Notes: generated from the letters alone by a model not told the origin. Positions 44,079 through 54,151 are shown, numbered from the stretch's first letter. The stretch is 64,000 nt of DNA from Promethearchaeota archaeon Loki_b31 (GCA_005222975.1 NJBI01000005.1:62001-126000), one strand, 5' to 3'. Translations and numbers: made by a program.

Positions 44079-45800
44079 TTATATTCCGTTAATAATCTTT
44101 TCTTTAGGAGCGTACGCGTCTTGTACCGCGTAGTTGTTAAAATTAATGCTGTAGTGGTCCCGCCAGGATGCTATCACATCTTCCATCATATCTTCGTGAA
44201 TATTTTCCTTAATTTTCCCTTCAGCGCGAATTAATGTTCCCATTGGCGCCGCCATGATTTCACCATTTTTCACTACTATTTGACCCTCCTTTATCGTATA
44301 CGCTGCGCGCGAAAACGCCTTCTCTATTGTTTTACCGTCCATCTTGCTCGGATCTAACTTATAAACAGCCACATCACCGATAGCTCCAACGCCAAGATGA
44401 CCTCGATCTTTTAGTCCCAAAGTTTTTGCGTTTCCTGCTCTTGTAACAATGCACAACTCACTTAGAGTATATTCTCGGTCTAAATCTGGAAGTGTTGACG
44501 CTGTACTTGCTTTCTTTGAAACCACATTCTCTAGCATATCCTTCCGGGATTTGCGATCCATTAACCACTTGAATACAATCGGATAGGTTGTAAATGGCGC
44601 TCCGTTGGGATGGTCTGTCGTGTGGCTAATCTGCCAAGGATCTTTGATTAAGAGCATCAATTCGAGACCGATCGCCCACTGAACGGCGTTTACACCTGTC
44701 TTCGGAGAAAAGAAATAGGGTACTACTCCCGATCCTGACTCCCCTTCGATTTGACCGTTTACCCATTTCATTCCTGGTTTTGCGCCCCAAGGACTCGTCC
44801 CTCCAAGGTGATGCAGAGCGTGTTCCCACGGACCGTCTCCAGTCATCGTTGTAGTAGCGTATTTTGTAAAAACAACTTGACCGCTATCCAGAGACACATG
44901 TTTATGGGAATTAACATATTCTGCTATCTGAGATGCACCTGATTCGAAATTTCCCCAATTTGTGCCGGCGTAAGCGTTGAATTGGCAATGGGTTATATGA
45001 AGCGATCGCTCTCTCTCACCATAAGGTTCAATACCTTCACATATTTTAAGAGTCTCTATTGTATGCTCGTAATTTCCAGGGTGACCTAAGTTATTACAAT
45101 GAACGTGAATTGAATGCGGTAATTCTAATAATTCATTTGCTTTTGCTAAACTTTCGACAATTTGTCTGGGGGTGACATCCCAATGCAAGACGGGTGAATC
45201 CACACTATCGCAATTCTTGCCCCATGCCCAGTTTTCCACGCCTCCTGGGTTCACGATTTTAATCGCATAACCTTTTGTAGTTTTTAAAATCCAATTTACG
45301 TAAGCCGCTAATTTCTCGATATCGTTCTCCCTTACAAATTTGAGGACATACCAGTTATTTCCAAAGATAGGCATCGCTAATTTATCGATAATAGGAAGCT
45401 CTAGAAACTCTTCGTGAGTATGTCGAGCCTCCAATAATGGCATAGCAGGTTCACATACGGTCGTATATCCTAACGTAGCGTATCTATAACCAGTAGCCCA
45501 TGTGCTTGGTACGCTAAATCCAGTACCAGATCGCCTTATTTTAGTTTTTTTCTCGTTACTTTCTGGCACTTTATCTTCCGGTCGTAAAGTTCGTCCGACA
45601 TTTACTTTTGCCCCGGCGATGTGTGAATGAATATCAACTCCTCCTGGCATAATTATCATGCCCTTGGCATCGATAACTTTTGCGTCTCCATTAACCTTAT
45701 TAACAACCACGCCATCTTTAACGTAGATATCCTTCTTTTCGCCGTTGATGTTGTTCAAAGGGTCGTAAACTAAGCCATTTTTTATTACTAGATCGCTCAT
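44079..45800 (-). CDS. fwdA: Formylmethanofuran dehydrogenase subunit A (amidohydrolase subunit)
   Basis: A 573-residue FwdA/FmdA. This subunit carries the dinuclear zinc site that condenses formate with methanofuran (or hydrolyses formyl-methanofuran). The amidohydrolase metal motif is MPGGVDIHSHIAGAKVNVGR. YAIKIVNPGGVENWAWG holds the likely carboxylated lysine, and SIHVHCNNLGHPGNYE, HITHCQFNAY and ISHTTDHPNGAPFTTYP give further metal or catalytic residues. It stands apart from the fwdG-F-D genes at 1-1148, so the fwd genes are split. The mobA-like gene ~1 kb upstream could make the nucleotide form of the cofactor for FwdB/D. Confidence 0.95.
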   Translation of the reverse strand: MSDLVIKNGLVYDPLNNINGEKKDIYVKDGVVVNKVNGDAKVIDAKGMIIMPGGVDIHSHIAGAKVNVGRTLRPEDKVPESNEKKTKIRRSGTGFSVPSTWATGYRYATLGYTTVCEPAMPLLEARHTHEEFLELPIIDKLAMPIFGNNWYVLKFVRENDIEKLAAYVNWILKTTKGYAIKIVNPGGVENWAWGKNCDSVDSPVLHWDVTPRQIVESLAKANELLELPHSIHVHCNNLGHPGNYEHTIETLKICEGIEPYGERERSLHITHCQFNAYAGTNWGNFESGASQIAEYVNSHKHVSLDSGQVVFTKYATTTMTGDGPWEHALHHLGGTSPWGAKPGMKWVNGQIEGESGSGVVPYFFSPKTGVNAVQWAIGLELMLLIKDPWQISHTTDHPNGAPFTTYPIVFKWLMDRKSRKDMLENVVSKKASTASTLPDLDREYTLSELCIVTRAGNAKTLGLKDRGHLGVGAIGDVAVYKLDPSKMDGKTIEKAFSRAAYTIKEGQIVVKNGEIMAAPMGTLIRAEGKIKENIHEDMMEDVIASWRDHYSINFNNYAVQDAYAPKEKIINGI

Positions 45801-46222
45801 CGTAAATTTCCTTAGTTATAAGTTTAGTTTTGATTAATCTTAAATTGACAAATAAATTTGAAATTGTACTATTAGTATTAAAAATCTATTATTTTTATAA
45901 AGATTTATTATTTAATCTAAGTTAATATGAGAATTGGATTATCAGTATTAAAAGATCGTTTTAATAAAAAATTAAGATGTGAATTTTGAATTCATAAGCC
46001 AAAAATTAGGATGCATCTATGTTTTTTAATAAATGGAAATAGAATTGAATAAAAAAATTAAAAATTAGCATATGTAAAATTCCAATTAATCATCTTAAAA
46101 CTTAAAAACTGGACTAAAAAGTCTTCAACAAACTAAATTTTTATAAGAGTGAAAAAATATATCTATAAATTAATTAACTTCTTTTATAAAAAAAATAAAA
46201 AATAACTTTTAGGTGAAAAAAT
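45801..46222. other. Intergenic region, no gene seen
   Basis: A 422-base AT-rich gap between the divergent fwdA and a small membrane-protein gene. It should hold both promoters. A TATA-like stretch ATATATCTATAAATTAA lies at about 46158-46174, upstream of the plus-strand gene. I see no convincing coding frame, RNA fold or long repeat. Confidence 0.5.
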
Positions 46223-46738
46223 TTGGCATTAGGTAAAATTTTTTTAATATTAGGAGCGCTCCTTAGTATACTTGGTACGTATGTTTTTGCTATTTATGAA
46301 CTTACGGGTGATGTAGGTTCTGGTGTAGGATTCATTCTGAATACAATTGGAGGGGGTCTGAAGGATCCTACGTTATTTGCAGGTGCAAGTACATATGCTA
46401 GTACCTTAGGTATCGAAGTTTGGCTTTTTTACATCCTTTTGGGCGTATTTCTGATCTTTCTTGCTGCTGGAGCACTCCAATTAATTGGGATGAAATCTAG
46501 AGTTGCTGGCTTGATCTTCTCCCTCTTCCCATTGGGTGTTGGATTAATGTTTATTTTCTTGACCTACTCAGACTTCTTGGGCATAAAATCTGTTTTTTTC
46601 GAATCCTTCTTTCTTGGTGAACAATACGGAAATGTTTTCCCCGTTCTTATAGATCTTGGAGGCCTCGCTTTAGGAGCCTATTTACTCGTTGGTGGAGGCG
46701 CTTTCGGCTTAATCAGTACATTTCTTCCACGAGATTAA
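46223..46738 (+). CDS. Small four-span membrane protein, unknown function
   Basis: A 171-residue hydrophobic protein with about four membrane segments: ~4-25 (GKIFLILGALLSILGTYVFA), ~68-92, ~99-120 and ~142-165, separated by short polar loops. No family is recognised. The start is TTG 46223, preceded by TTTTAGGTG with good spacing. G+C is somewhat higher than in the flanks, consistent with real coding sequence. It stands alone, convergent with the mobA-like gene. It resembles small tetraspan proteins of unknown role that are common in Asgard genomes. Confidence 0.6.
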   Translation: MALGKIFLILGALLSILGTYVFAIYELTGDVGSGVGFILNTIGGGLKDPTLFAGASTYASTLGIEVWLFYILLGVFLIFLAAGALQLIGMKSRVAGLIFSLFPLGVGLMFIFLTYSDFLGIKSVFFESFFLGEQYGNVFPVLIDLGGLALGAYLLVGGGAFGLISTFLPRD

Positions 46739-46775
46739 TTAAATTTTAAAATATTTCTTTTTTATTTTATTCTAT

Positions 46776-47447
46776 TTATAGATTCTTGTCAGAGACAGAT
46801 TCTAACGTTTTGATATCTCCTGGTTTATTAATATTTTTAAAAGATAATAGATTTGGGTCGAAATTTTTGATATTCTGTTCAATTGAGACATATTTAACTG
46901 TCCAATCTTCACCGATTATTTTCGTTAATTTGTATTGTTTCTGCTTTAAATTTCTTAACGAGGTTTTATAAGCTTTTTCGACGGGATAAATAGCAAATAA
47001 AGGCTCTCTAAAACCATTATTCCATTTGGGCATATAGCAATCATATTGACCACATTCCTTTATCATATAATCAACAACCTCATAGCTAAAAAGGGGATTA
47101 TCGCAAGAAAATACAAAAACTTTTTGATATGTGAGTTTTTTTAATTCTTTAAATGTTGAATATAAACCTAGAATAGGCGAACGTACATTTTGGTCTAAAA
47201 TTATATCCTTATCATCTGAAATGAAAGCCATTATTTTAGTTATATCAATTTCATTTATGTAATTTTGAATTTGATGTTGAGAATTAGCTACAAGAAAAAT
47301 ATCGTGATTAAAACGAGATAATGTTTCTAACTGATACGAGATAAGAGGTTTACCTTTAAATTTAAAAAGTCCTTTATCAGTCCCGAATCGAGTGCTTTTT
47401 CCACCAATAAGAATTGAAAAAGCAAGGTATTTATTTTTTTCGCTAAT
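46776..47447 (-). CDS. mobA: MobA-like molybdenum cofactor guanylyltransferase, apparently without ATG/GTG/TTG start
   Basis: The frame encodes a complete MobA-type NTP transferase of about 223 residues. The nucleotide-binding motif LIGGKSTRFGTDKG and KGKPLISYQLETL lie near the N-terminus, FSCDNPLF gives the metal-binding Asp, and the end is a short C-terminal domain. The first normal start in frame (ATG 47231) would delete the catalytic N-terminus. Upstream of the motif the only candidates before a TAG are non-standard; ATT at 47447 gives MSEKNKYLAFSILIGG and a good length. Either a rare ATT start is used or the ATG has been lost. MobA converts molybdopterin to the guanine dinucleotide form used by formylmethanofuran dehydrogenase; fwdA lies ~1 kb away. 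Confidence 0.75.
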   Translation of the reverse strand: MSEKNKYLAFSILIGGKSTRFGTDKGLFKFKGKPLISYQLETLSRFNHDIFLVANSQHQIQNYINEIDITKIMAFISDDKDIILDQNVRSPILGLYSTFKELKKLTYQKVFVFSCDNPLFSYEVVDYMIKECGQYDCYMPKWNNGFREPLFAIYPVEKAYKTSLRNLKQKQYKLTKIIGEDWTVKYVSIEQNIKNFDPNLLSFKNINKPGDIKTLESVSDKNL

Positions 47448-47573
47448 TTCCTAACAACTTTCTCTTAAATTAATTAATAATCTATTAAACCAATTATTAA
47501 AAATTATAAATCATTTAAATTAGTTGTAGTTATAGTAGATTTTAAAAATCTTTTTCTTCACTAAAGTAATATT

Positions 47574-49097
47574 ATGGCTCCAAGGCATAAAACCAGTCTT
47601 AAGAGAGATAAACCTTTAGAACACTGTGCGGTTTTTGGTATAGCTTGCAACGATATTGCCTACTCTGTTTCTAAATTATTATATAGCGGTTTAATTTCTC
47701 AGCAACATCGCGGTCAAGAATCTACGGGAATTTCTATTCTTAAAACGGGCGGAAGAATTTTTACTTACAAGAAAAAAGGATTAGTTTCCAATGTGTTAAA
47801 CGATAAAGTTTTGTCCAAGTTCTGGGGCAATGTCGGAATTGGGCATAATAGGTACGCTACAACCGGAGCTCAAGAGTTTGAATCTCCTGATTACATGCAA
47901 CCTTTTCACTTTAAAAGCAATGAAATCGAATTCTCCTTAGCCTTTAATGGAACTATACCTAATTACGCAGAGATAAAACAAAACTTAGAAGACAAAGGAA
48001 GAATTTTTGTCACAAATACAGATACTGAAGTAATAGCCCAATTGATAGCATCTATTGCTTTAAGGACTGAAGGTTGGCCCAACATTATGAAGACTGCAAG
48101 TAGTTCTTTAGATGGGTCTTATTCGCTTTTAATATTAACAGCTGAAGGAGATATTTACGCTATTAGGGATCCCTTGGGATTTAAACCCTTATGTATAGGA
48201 GAATTAAAAACTGAAGAAAGACACCATTACATTGTTTCCTCTGAATCTTGTGGTATTGATGTTTTAGGTGGAAAACTTATTAGAGATGTAGAGCCCGGAG
48301 AAATCGTTCATTTGAGCCATCAAAAAGGCATACATTCAGAAATGGTGTTGAAAAGTGAAAGAACAGCTCTATGTCAGTTTGAATTCGTATATTTCGCTCG
48401 CCCTGATTCAATTATTGATGGAATTTCCATTGCTCAGACAAGGTTGCAATTAGGGATAAATTTGGCTAAAAATGATCCCTTATTGAATGACCCTAAATTT
48501 AAAGAAAGCGCAATCGTAGTTCCAGTACCTGATTCGGGGAGAAGTGTTGCTGTAGGTTACGCGCAAGAAGCGAAATTACCTTATGTAGAAGGATTGATGA
48601 AGAATCGATATGTGTGGCGCACTTTCATAATGCCTGGACAAAAAAATAGGGAAGCGGCTGTAAAAGAAAAATTAAATCCAATTAAATCTTTTGTCAAGGG
48701 TAAGAACGTAATCATACTGGATGATTCGATCGTAAGAGGAACAACTACAGAAAAGATTATTAACTTGATTAGAGAAGCTGGTGCGTTATCTGTTAATGTA
48801 AGAATTAGCTGTCCTCCTGTAATAAGACCATGTTACATGGGTATTGACTTTCCTACAACCTCAGAATTAATTGCAGGACGCTTCAAAAATCTTTATGGAG
48901 AGGAAAACTATATCGAAGAGATTAGAAAGAAAATAGGTGCTGATTCTCTACGATATCAAATTACTGATGATCTTGTTAGTGCGATCGGAAAAAGTAAAAA
49001 CCAGTTGTGTATGGCGTGTCTAACGGGGGAATATCCACTAAAATCTGTAAATAAAATAATAGAAATGGAAAGAGCTATATCATCAGATAGATATTAG
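47574..49097 (+). CDS. purF: Amidophosphoribosyltransferase (glutamine PRPP amidotransferase)
   Basis: A 507-residue PurF catalysing the first step of purine synthesis (PRPP + Gln to phosphoribosylamine). A 17-residue propeptide precedes the Ntn nucleophile Cys18 in EHCAVFGIACND, as in Bacillus-type PurF, where cleavage frees the cysteine. GHNRYATTGAQEFESPDYMQ binds glutamine. The phosphoribosyltransferase loop is IILDDSIVRGTTTEK, and the C-terminal MACLTGEYP fits the Fe-S cluster ligands of the Bacillus-type enzyme. It is convergent with a PurF-like paralogue, the stops being 16 bases apart. Confidence 0.93.
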   Translation: MAPRHKTSLKRDKPLEHCAVFGIACNDIAYSVSKLLYSGLISQQHRGQESTGISILKTGGRIFTYKKKGLVSNVLNDKVLSKFWGNVGIGHNRYATTGAQEFESPDYMQPFHFKSNEIEFSLAFNGTIPNYAEIKQNLEDKGRIFVTNTDTEVIAQLIASIALRTEGWPNIMKTASSSLDGSYSLLILTAEGDIYAIRDPLGFKPLCIGELKTEERHHYIVSSESCGIDVLGGKLIRDVEPGEIVHLSHQKGIHSEMVLKSERTALCQFEFVYFARPDSIIDGISIAQTRLQLGINLAKNDPLLNDPKFKESAIVVPVPDSGRSVAVGYAQEAKLPYVEGLMKNRYVWRTFIMPGQKNREAAVKEKLNPIKSFVKGKNVIILDDSIVRGTTTEKIINLIREAGALSVNVRISCPPVIRPCYMGIDFPTTSELIAGRFKNLYGEENYIEEIRKKIGADSLRYQITDDLVSAIGKSKNQLCMACLTGEYPLKSVNKIIEMERAISSDRY

Positions 49098-49113
49098 TAT
49101 TTTTTTAAAATTC

Positions 49114-50511
49114 CTATTCTATACCATCCCAACAATAGGTACATAGTTTTTCTTTAGGTAATCCAATAGCTTTAACTAGGTTTTCTAGCCTCTGATATTT
49201 TAATGTCGTTAAATGCAACTTTTCGCGTATAACATTAACCATTGCTTTATAATTATCAGACTCAGGATTGGTATACTCCACGGGATTTTCGAGATCTTCT
49301 CCAATTAATTCTTTAATGGCCCATCTTCCTGCTAAATCTAGCTCAGAACGAGATCGAGAGAAGTTTAAAAATTTACATCCGTAAACAAGTGGAGGACAAG
49401 CAGGTCTCATGTGTACTTCTTTTGCTCCTGATTCAAACAACCTCTCAACTTGCCTTCTCAATTGAGTGCCTCTCACGATTGAGTCCTCGCAAAAAAGAAG
49501 ACGTTTACCCACGATAAGTTCTTTAATCGGTATAAGTTTCATCTTTGCGACTGTATCTCTAATGGATTGTTCTTGAGGCATGAAACTTCGAGGCCATGTT
49601 GGTGTATACTTTACAAAGGGTCGGGCATAAGGAATTTGTGCTTCGTTAGCATAACCTAATCCATGAGCTGTACCAGAATCTGGGATCCCTGCTACGAGAT
49701 CAATTTCCAGATCATCCTCTCTTCGTAGATAAGCACCACATTTATACCGAACAGATTCAACATTTATTCCCTCATAACTAGAAGCAGGATATCCATAATA
49801 GACCCATAAGAAAGAACAGATTTGCAATCTACTACCCGGTGCAACCTTTTGTTCGAGACCCTTTTCACCTAGAAAAACGATTTCTCCAGGTCCTAGATAT
49901 TTTATTATTTTATAATCAAGATTTGGGAATGCACAAGTTTCCATTGCAACAGCATAAGAACCGGGCTTTTCACCTATAACGAGAGGCGTTCTACCTAATG
50001 AATCGCGTGCAGCGAATATCCCTTCATCAGTTAAGATAAGAATGGTACACGAACCATCGATCATATCTTGAACCTTTTGAATACCTTCTTCAAATGTAGC
50101 AGCTTGGCTAATTATTGTTGCTACCATTTCCGTAGGGTTAATTTCTCCTCCATGCATTTCTGAGAAATGAGTTCCATTTTGTAAGGCTTCATTTGCGAGT
50201 TCTTCTATGTTATTAATTTTACCTACTGTTGAAAGGGCAAAAACACCTAAACGCGAACTGATAATTAAAGGTTGATCTTCGTAGTCACTAATTACTCCGA
50301 TACCTTTATTTCCATGCATTTTCTTGATATCCTTATCGAATTTAGATCTAAATTGGCTCGTCGTTATATCCTTGATGAATCTTTGAAAACCACCAGAGTT
50401 TTTTACCGCCAAACCCCCTCTTTTGGTTCCTAAATGGGAATGATAGTCTGTACCATAAAAAAGATCATCAATACAATCTCTATTTGAAAAAACTCCGAAT
50501 AATCCTCCCAT
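49114..50511 (-). CDS. PurF-like protein lacking the glutaminase nucleophile cysteine
   Basis: A 465-residue PurF homologue starting MGGLFGVFSNRDCIDDLFYG, with SHLGTKRGGLAVK. The Ntn catalytic cysteine expected at position 2 (MCG) is Gly, so glutamine hydrolysis is probably lost. The PRT half is intact, with the PRPP loop LLFCEDSIVRGTQLRRQ and CTYCWDG at the C-terminus. From memory, MGGFFG-type PurF variants occur in anaerobic bacteria too, so this is a real subfamily. It could use free ammonia, regulate the neighbouring true PurF, or act in another PRPP reaction. The start at 50511 leaves no room for a propeptide. Confidence 0.85.
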   Translation of the reverse strand: MGGLFGVFSNRDCIDDLFYGTDYHSHLGTKRGGLAVKNSGGFQRFIKDITTSQFRSKFDKDIKKMHGNKGIGVISDYEDQPLIISSRLGVFALSTVGKINNIEELANEALQNGTHFSEMHGGEINPTEMVATIISQAATFEEGIQKVQDMIDGSCTILILTDEGIFAARDSLGRTPLVIGEKPGSYAVAMETCAFPNLDYKIIKYLGPGEIVFLGEKGLEQKVAPGSRLQICSFLWVYYGYPASSYEGINVESVRYKCGAYLRREDDLEIDLVAGIPDSGTAHGLGYANEAQIPYARPFVKYTPTWPRSFMPQEQSIRDTVAKMKLIPIKELIVGKRLLFCEDSIVRGTQLRRQVERLFESGAKEVHMRPACPPLVYGCKFLNFSRSRSELDLAGRWAIKELIGEDLENPVEYTNPESDNYKAMVNVIREKLHLTTLKYQRLENLVKAIGLPKEKLCTYCWDGIE

Positions 50512-50637
50512 TTTTTTAAATCACATCCACAATATATTTAATCTGAATAAAATTTTTAAATAAAATTATTAATATGATATGACTTGACATTGAAGTCTTA
50601 TTTCCTAAAAAGATGATAAGAAGTTAAGAATCATTTT

Positions 50638-51717
50638 TTAAGAAATCGTTCCAGGAATGTTCTCTCTTTCAAATCTTGCCATAGTTATTGCATTACTAGG
50701 GCAAGTAACAGCGCATAATCCACAGCCTAAGCACTTATTTCTGTCTATGTGAGCAACGCCATCTACAGTTATCGCATTAAATTTGCATCGTTCTAAACAT
50801 GTCTCGCAGCCCGTACATTTTTCTTCATTTATAAGTGAGATATAATTTGCTTTGGCGATAGCCCTAGGGTTGTCAAATCGAGTGATACCTTTTATCATTC
50901 CACAACAACATTCGCAACACGCACAGAGTATAGTGCAATTAGTTGCATCGTTATCTGTAGCGTGAACTAATCCAATTTGTGCAGCCTCTTCAGTAAGTCT
51001 TCTTACATCCTCTTTAGTAGCTGCTTTTATATTTGGATCTCCCATTTCCAATACAGCTTTAGCGTTTGGTCCCAGCAAAATACAATTGTGAATGGGGTAT
51101 TTATCTTTACACTCTCTAATCCCTTCAACTTCCGCTCTTTTTCGGCAAGGGCAAGGAACAACAGCAAAATCCGTCTTGGTTTCAATAATAATATAAACCT
51201 CTTCAATTGGAATTATCTGATGGCCAGGTTCAATTTTCTCGCTAACGGTTAAGACTCGCATACGAGGTGTGCCATCCCTTTTATTTTCCCATGTCTTATA
51301 ATACTTATCGTTGGTGTAAAACTCTCTACTTAATTGAGCAAACTTAATAATTTCGTCTCTAGAATAATTTTCTTTTATAATAAAAGGCATGTCGTAAATA
51401 AACAAAGGCGTTGGTAAAGAGTAATAATTCCCTATTTTTATTAGAAATCCTCTCTTACAGATTTCTGCAAGTTTGGCTGATATTTCAGCTTTTTCCACAC
51501 CAATCTTTTTCGAAAGTTTTGATAATGTTGTAGATTTTGGAAAAACTTCTAAATGGAGAATAATCTTAATTATTTCTGGATCGTACATTAAACTTAAATA
51601 TTCAAGATACTTTTCGGTAGGCTCTCCATTCTCGTCCTTAGGAAATGATTGAGCTTTATATATTAATTTTTTAGTAAACTCAATTAAATTTTCCCTATGT
51701 TCTTTTGAGGCAATCAT
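50638..51717 (-). CDS. Winged-helix / 4Fe-4S binding protein
   Basis: A 359-residue protein. The N-terminal ~110 residues look like a winged-helix region (TLSKLSKKIGVEKAEISAKL). The middle has a cysteine group VPCPCRKRAEVEG, ending with C-x-H-x-C-like IHNCILLG, and then CTILCACCECCCGM. The C-terminus is a dicluster ferredoxin (CTGCETCLERCKFNA, CLGCGLCAVTCPSNA). Proteins of this layout are found in anaerobic archaea and sulfate reducers and are generally called 4Fe-4S proteins; their role is not settled. It starts 31 bases after the hypF stop on the same strand, so it may share the hydrogenase-maturation transcript. Confidence 0.75.
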   Translation of the reverse strand: MIASKEHRENLIEFTKKLIYKAQSFPKDENGEPTEKYLEYLSLMYDPEIIKIILHLEVFPKSTTLSKLSKKIGVEKAEISAKLAEICKRGFLIKIGNYYSLPTPLFIYDMPFIIKENYSRDEIIKFAQLSREFYTNDKYYKTWENKRDGTPRMRVLTVSEKIEPGHQIIPIEEVYIIIETKTDFAVVPCPCRKRAEVEGIRECKDKYPIHNCILLGPNAKAVLEMGDPNIKAATKEDVRRLTEEAAQIGLVHATDNDATNCTILCACCECCCGMIKGITRFDNPRAIAKANYISLINEEKCTGCETCLERCKFNAITVDGVAHIDRNKCLGCGLCAVTCPSNAITMARFERENIPGTIS

Positions 51718-51748
51718 TTTATATTTATTTTTTTTTTATTAATAAGTA

Positions 51749-54151
51749 TTAATTATTTTTATTATACTTGAAAGTTCCCCCTATTAATTGTCCTACGCTT
51801 ATTCCCGCGTCCCCAGGTGGCACTATGTTGTGTTCAATGAAACTAAATCCTCCTTTAATGATTCGTTCTTTTATCGCCTTTGAAAAAGCACTGTTATAAG
51901 CAACCCCCCCAGTTAATCCTATTGTTTCTATACCATTTTCTTTGGCAATTTTAATCGCAACTTTCGCAAATACTATTCCAATTTCTTTTTGAAATTTTAC
52001 GGCAATATCTTGTCTTTTGGAATCTTTAATTTCTAGTAAATTTATTACATCTAATATTAAATTTGAAGTATTAATAATATAACTTCCATTTTTCTTCGAA
52101 TATGTAATGTCTAAATTAATCTTATCTGGATTTCCTTTCGACGCCAAACCCTCCAGTCTCATTGCAGGTTCTCCTCTATAACTTTTTAAATTCGATGCTC
52201 CTAAAATATGTGATATAACGTCAAAAATCCTACCGGTGGAACTTGTTAATGGGATGTTTTCGTTAGGAAATTGATAATCGGCGCGCTCAAATTGAGAAAT
52301 AATTGTTTTCAATTCTGTGTTCTTATATTCCAAATCGTTTTCTAAGGAAATCTGTTTGAATAATTTTACTGATTTTTCAACACCGAGAGCGTTAAGGATG
52401 ATGGAAGCCGTCATTCTAGCGGGATATTTAGTACATCGATCTCCTCCAATCATAGGTTGATTTTCTAAATGACCGAGACGTGTATAATCTTGATAAGAAC
52501 ATAGTAAAATCTCACCGCCCCAAATATTCCCACCTTCGCCGTAACCAACTCCATCTGTGCATATGCCAACGATCTTTTCGTCTAATGCAACTTTATTTTC
52601 CGCCATTAAACTTAAAGCGTGAGCGTAATGGTGTTGGATACCATATAAATTAACCTTTAATAATTCAGATAACTCCTCTGCTAATCTTGTCGTGACAAAA
52701 GCTGGATGAGCGTCACAAGCGATAAATTTAATTTCAGAATCTTTTATTTGAAGCAATTTTTTCATATGATGAAGCGCATTTTTTAAAAAATCGTATGTTT
52801 CAAGGTGCGTTACATTTCCAATATGTTGAGTCGGAAATATTCGACTTCTTCGTAATATGGCACCTGTCACTGCTAATTCTGGGCCTGTAGCTATAGCGCT
52901 TGGGATGTTAACTTCAAAAGTTAATGGTAAATATTCTGGTACATAACCTCGCGACCTTCTAATCAGCTTCACCTTATTGTTATGAACCCTTAATACACTA
53001 TCGTCTGCTCTTTGGTATATGGGTCTATTATGAAGCAGAAAGAAATCGGCTAAATTGTTGAGTTGATCAATTATCTTTTCGTTTTCTATTGCCATAGGAA
53101 TATTCGATTTGTTCCCACTTGTATAAACTAATGGCTGTTTTCCAATATGGTCAAAAAGTAAATGATGAATACCTGAATATGGAAGCATAATCCCTATGTT
53201 GTTTAAACCGGGCGCCACGAATTCGCTAATGTCAGATTTATCGAAGTTTTTATTTTTCTCTAAAACCACAATTGGTCTACGAAAAGATGTAAGAAGCTCT
53301 CTTTCTTTATTTGAAATCTTTAGGTAATCTTCAAGAATATTCATGTTTGGAACCATTAAAGCAAATGGTTTATACTTACGTTTGCCTTTCCTTCTGCGTA
53401 GTTTTAAAATTGTTTTGTCATCGTTAGCAAGGCAAACCAAATGGACTCCACCTATTCCCTTAATTGCCGCAACTTCTCCTTGTTTTATCCTTTTTGTAGT
53501 TATCTTTAATATCTCGTCAATCGAATCTGTTTTAATAGATTTTTTTCCTTTATCGTAAAGCTGATAATTAGGACCGCAAACGGAACAAGCAAATGTTTGA
53601 GCGTGAAATCTCCTATTTTGAAAGTCAGAATATTCTGCCATACACGATTCTGGTTTTGCATTTTTACAGAAAGGAAAATTTATCATTGTGCTCCTTTCTC
53701 TATCGTAAGGTAGTTCTCTTACTGTCGTAAATCTTGGTCCACAAACCGCACAAGCAATAAAGGGATAATTGTAATACTTTTGTAGATCTGGATTTCGCAT
53801 GTCTCTTATACAATTTTCACAAATTGCAATATCAGGTGGTAAAGTCAAGCTTATACCCCTCCCCTCTTCGCTTTTTCCTATAGTTAAACTAGAATATATC
53901 TTATCAGATTCAGCTTTAATAACTTTTATACTCTCAATAAAAGCTATCTTTGGTTTAGTTTTCTCTATTTCCCCCAAAAATGCTTCAAGATTCTCCTCTT
54001 CACCTTGTAAGGTTAATCTAACTCCAGCATTGCCTCTATTTACTATTTGACCTTTTAAGTCAAGTTTTCGAGCCAAATTGTAAAGGAAGGGTCGAAATCC
54101 CACTCCTTGAACTATTCCTGTGATCTCTACATTATAATTAATTTGCTTCAA
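51749..54151 (-). CDS. hypF: Hydrogenase maturation carbamoyltransferase HypF
   Basis: An 800-residue HypF that makes the carbamoyl precursor of the cyanide ligands of [NiFe] hydrogenase. In order: acylphosphatase domain (VEITGIVQGVGFRPFLYNLA); zinc fingers (CENCIRDM...CAVCGPRFT, with the second having an enlarged C-x7-C first knuckle); FHAQTFACSVCGP; YrdC domain (~200-390, VAAIKGIGGVHLVCLA); and a Kae1/TobZ-like carbamoyltransferase domain (HHYAHALSLMAEN, CTDGVGYGEGGNIWGGE, GLTGGVAYN). The length is normal. hypD and hypE lie further right on the same strand, separated by plus-strand genes. hypA, hypB and hypC are not in the window. Confidence 0.95.
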   Translation of the reverse strand: MKQINYNVEITGIVQGVGFRPFLYNLARKLDLKGQIVNRGNAGVRLTLQGEEENLEAFLGEIEKTKPKIAFIESIKVIKAESDKIYSSLTIGKSEEGRGISLTLPPDIAICENCIRDMRNPDLQKYYNYPFIACAVCGPRFTTVRELPYDRERSTMINFPFCKNAKPESCMAEYSDFQNRRFHAQTFACSVCGPNYQLYDKGKKSIKTDSIDEILKITTKRIKQGEVAAIKGIGGVHLVCLANDDKTILKLRRRKGKRKYKPFALMVPNMNILEDYLKISNKERELLTSFRRPIVVLEKNKNFDKSDISEFVAPGLNNIGIMLPYSGIHHLLFDHIGKQPLVYTSGNKSNIPMAIENEKIIDQLNNLADFFLLHNRPIYQRADDSVLRVHNNKVKLIRRSRGYVPEYLPLTFEVNIPSAIATGPELAVTGAILRRSRIFPTQHIGNVTHLETYDFLKNALHHMKKLLQIKDSEIKFIACDAHPAFVTTRLAEELSELLKVNLYGIQHHYAHALSLMAENKVALDEKIVGICTDGVGYGEGGNIWGGEILLCSYQDYTRLGHLENQPMIGGDRCTKYPARMTASIILNALGVEKSVKLFKQISLENDLEYKNTELKTIISQFERADYQFPNENIPLTSSTGRIFDVISHILGASNLKSYRGEPAMRLEGLASKGNPDKINLDITYSKKNGSYIINTSNLILDVINLLEIKDSKRQDIAVKFQKEIGIVFAKVAIKIAKENGIETIGLTGGVAYNSAFSKAIKERIIKGGFSFIEHNIVPPGDAGISVGQLIGGTFKYNKNN

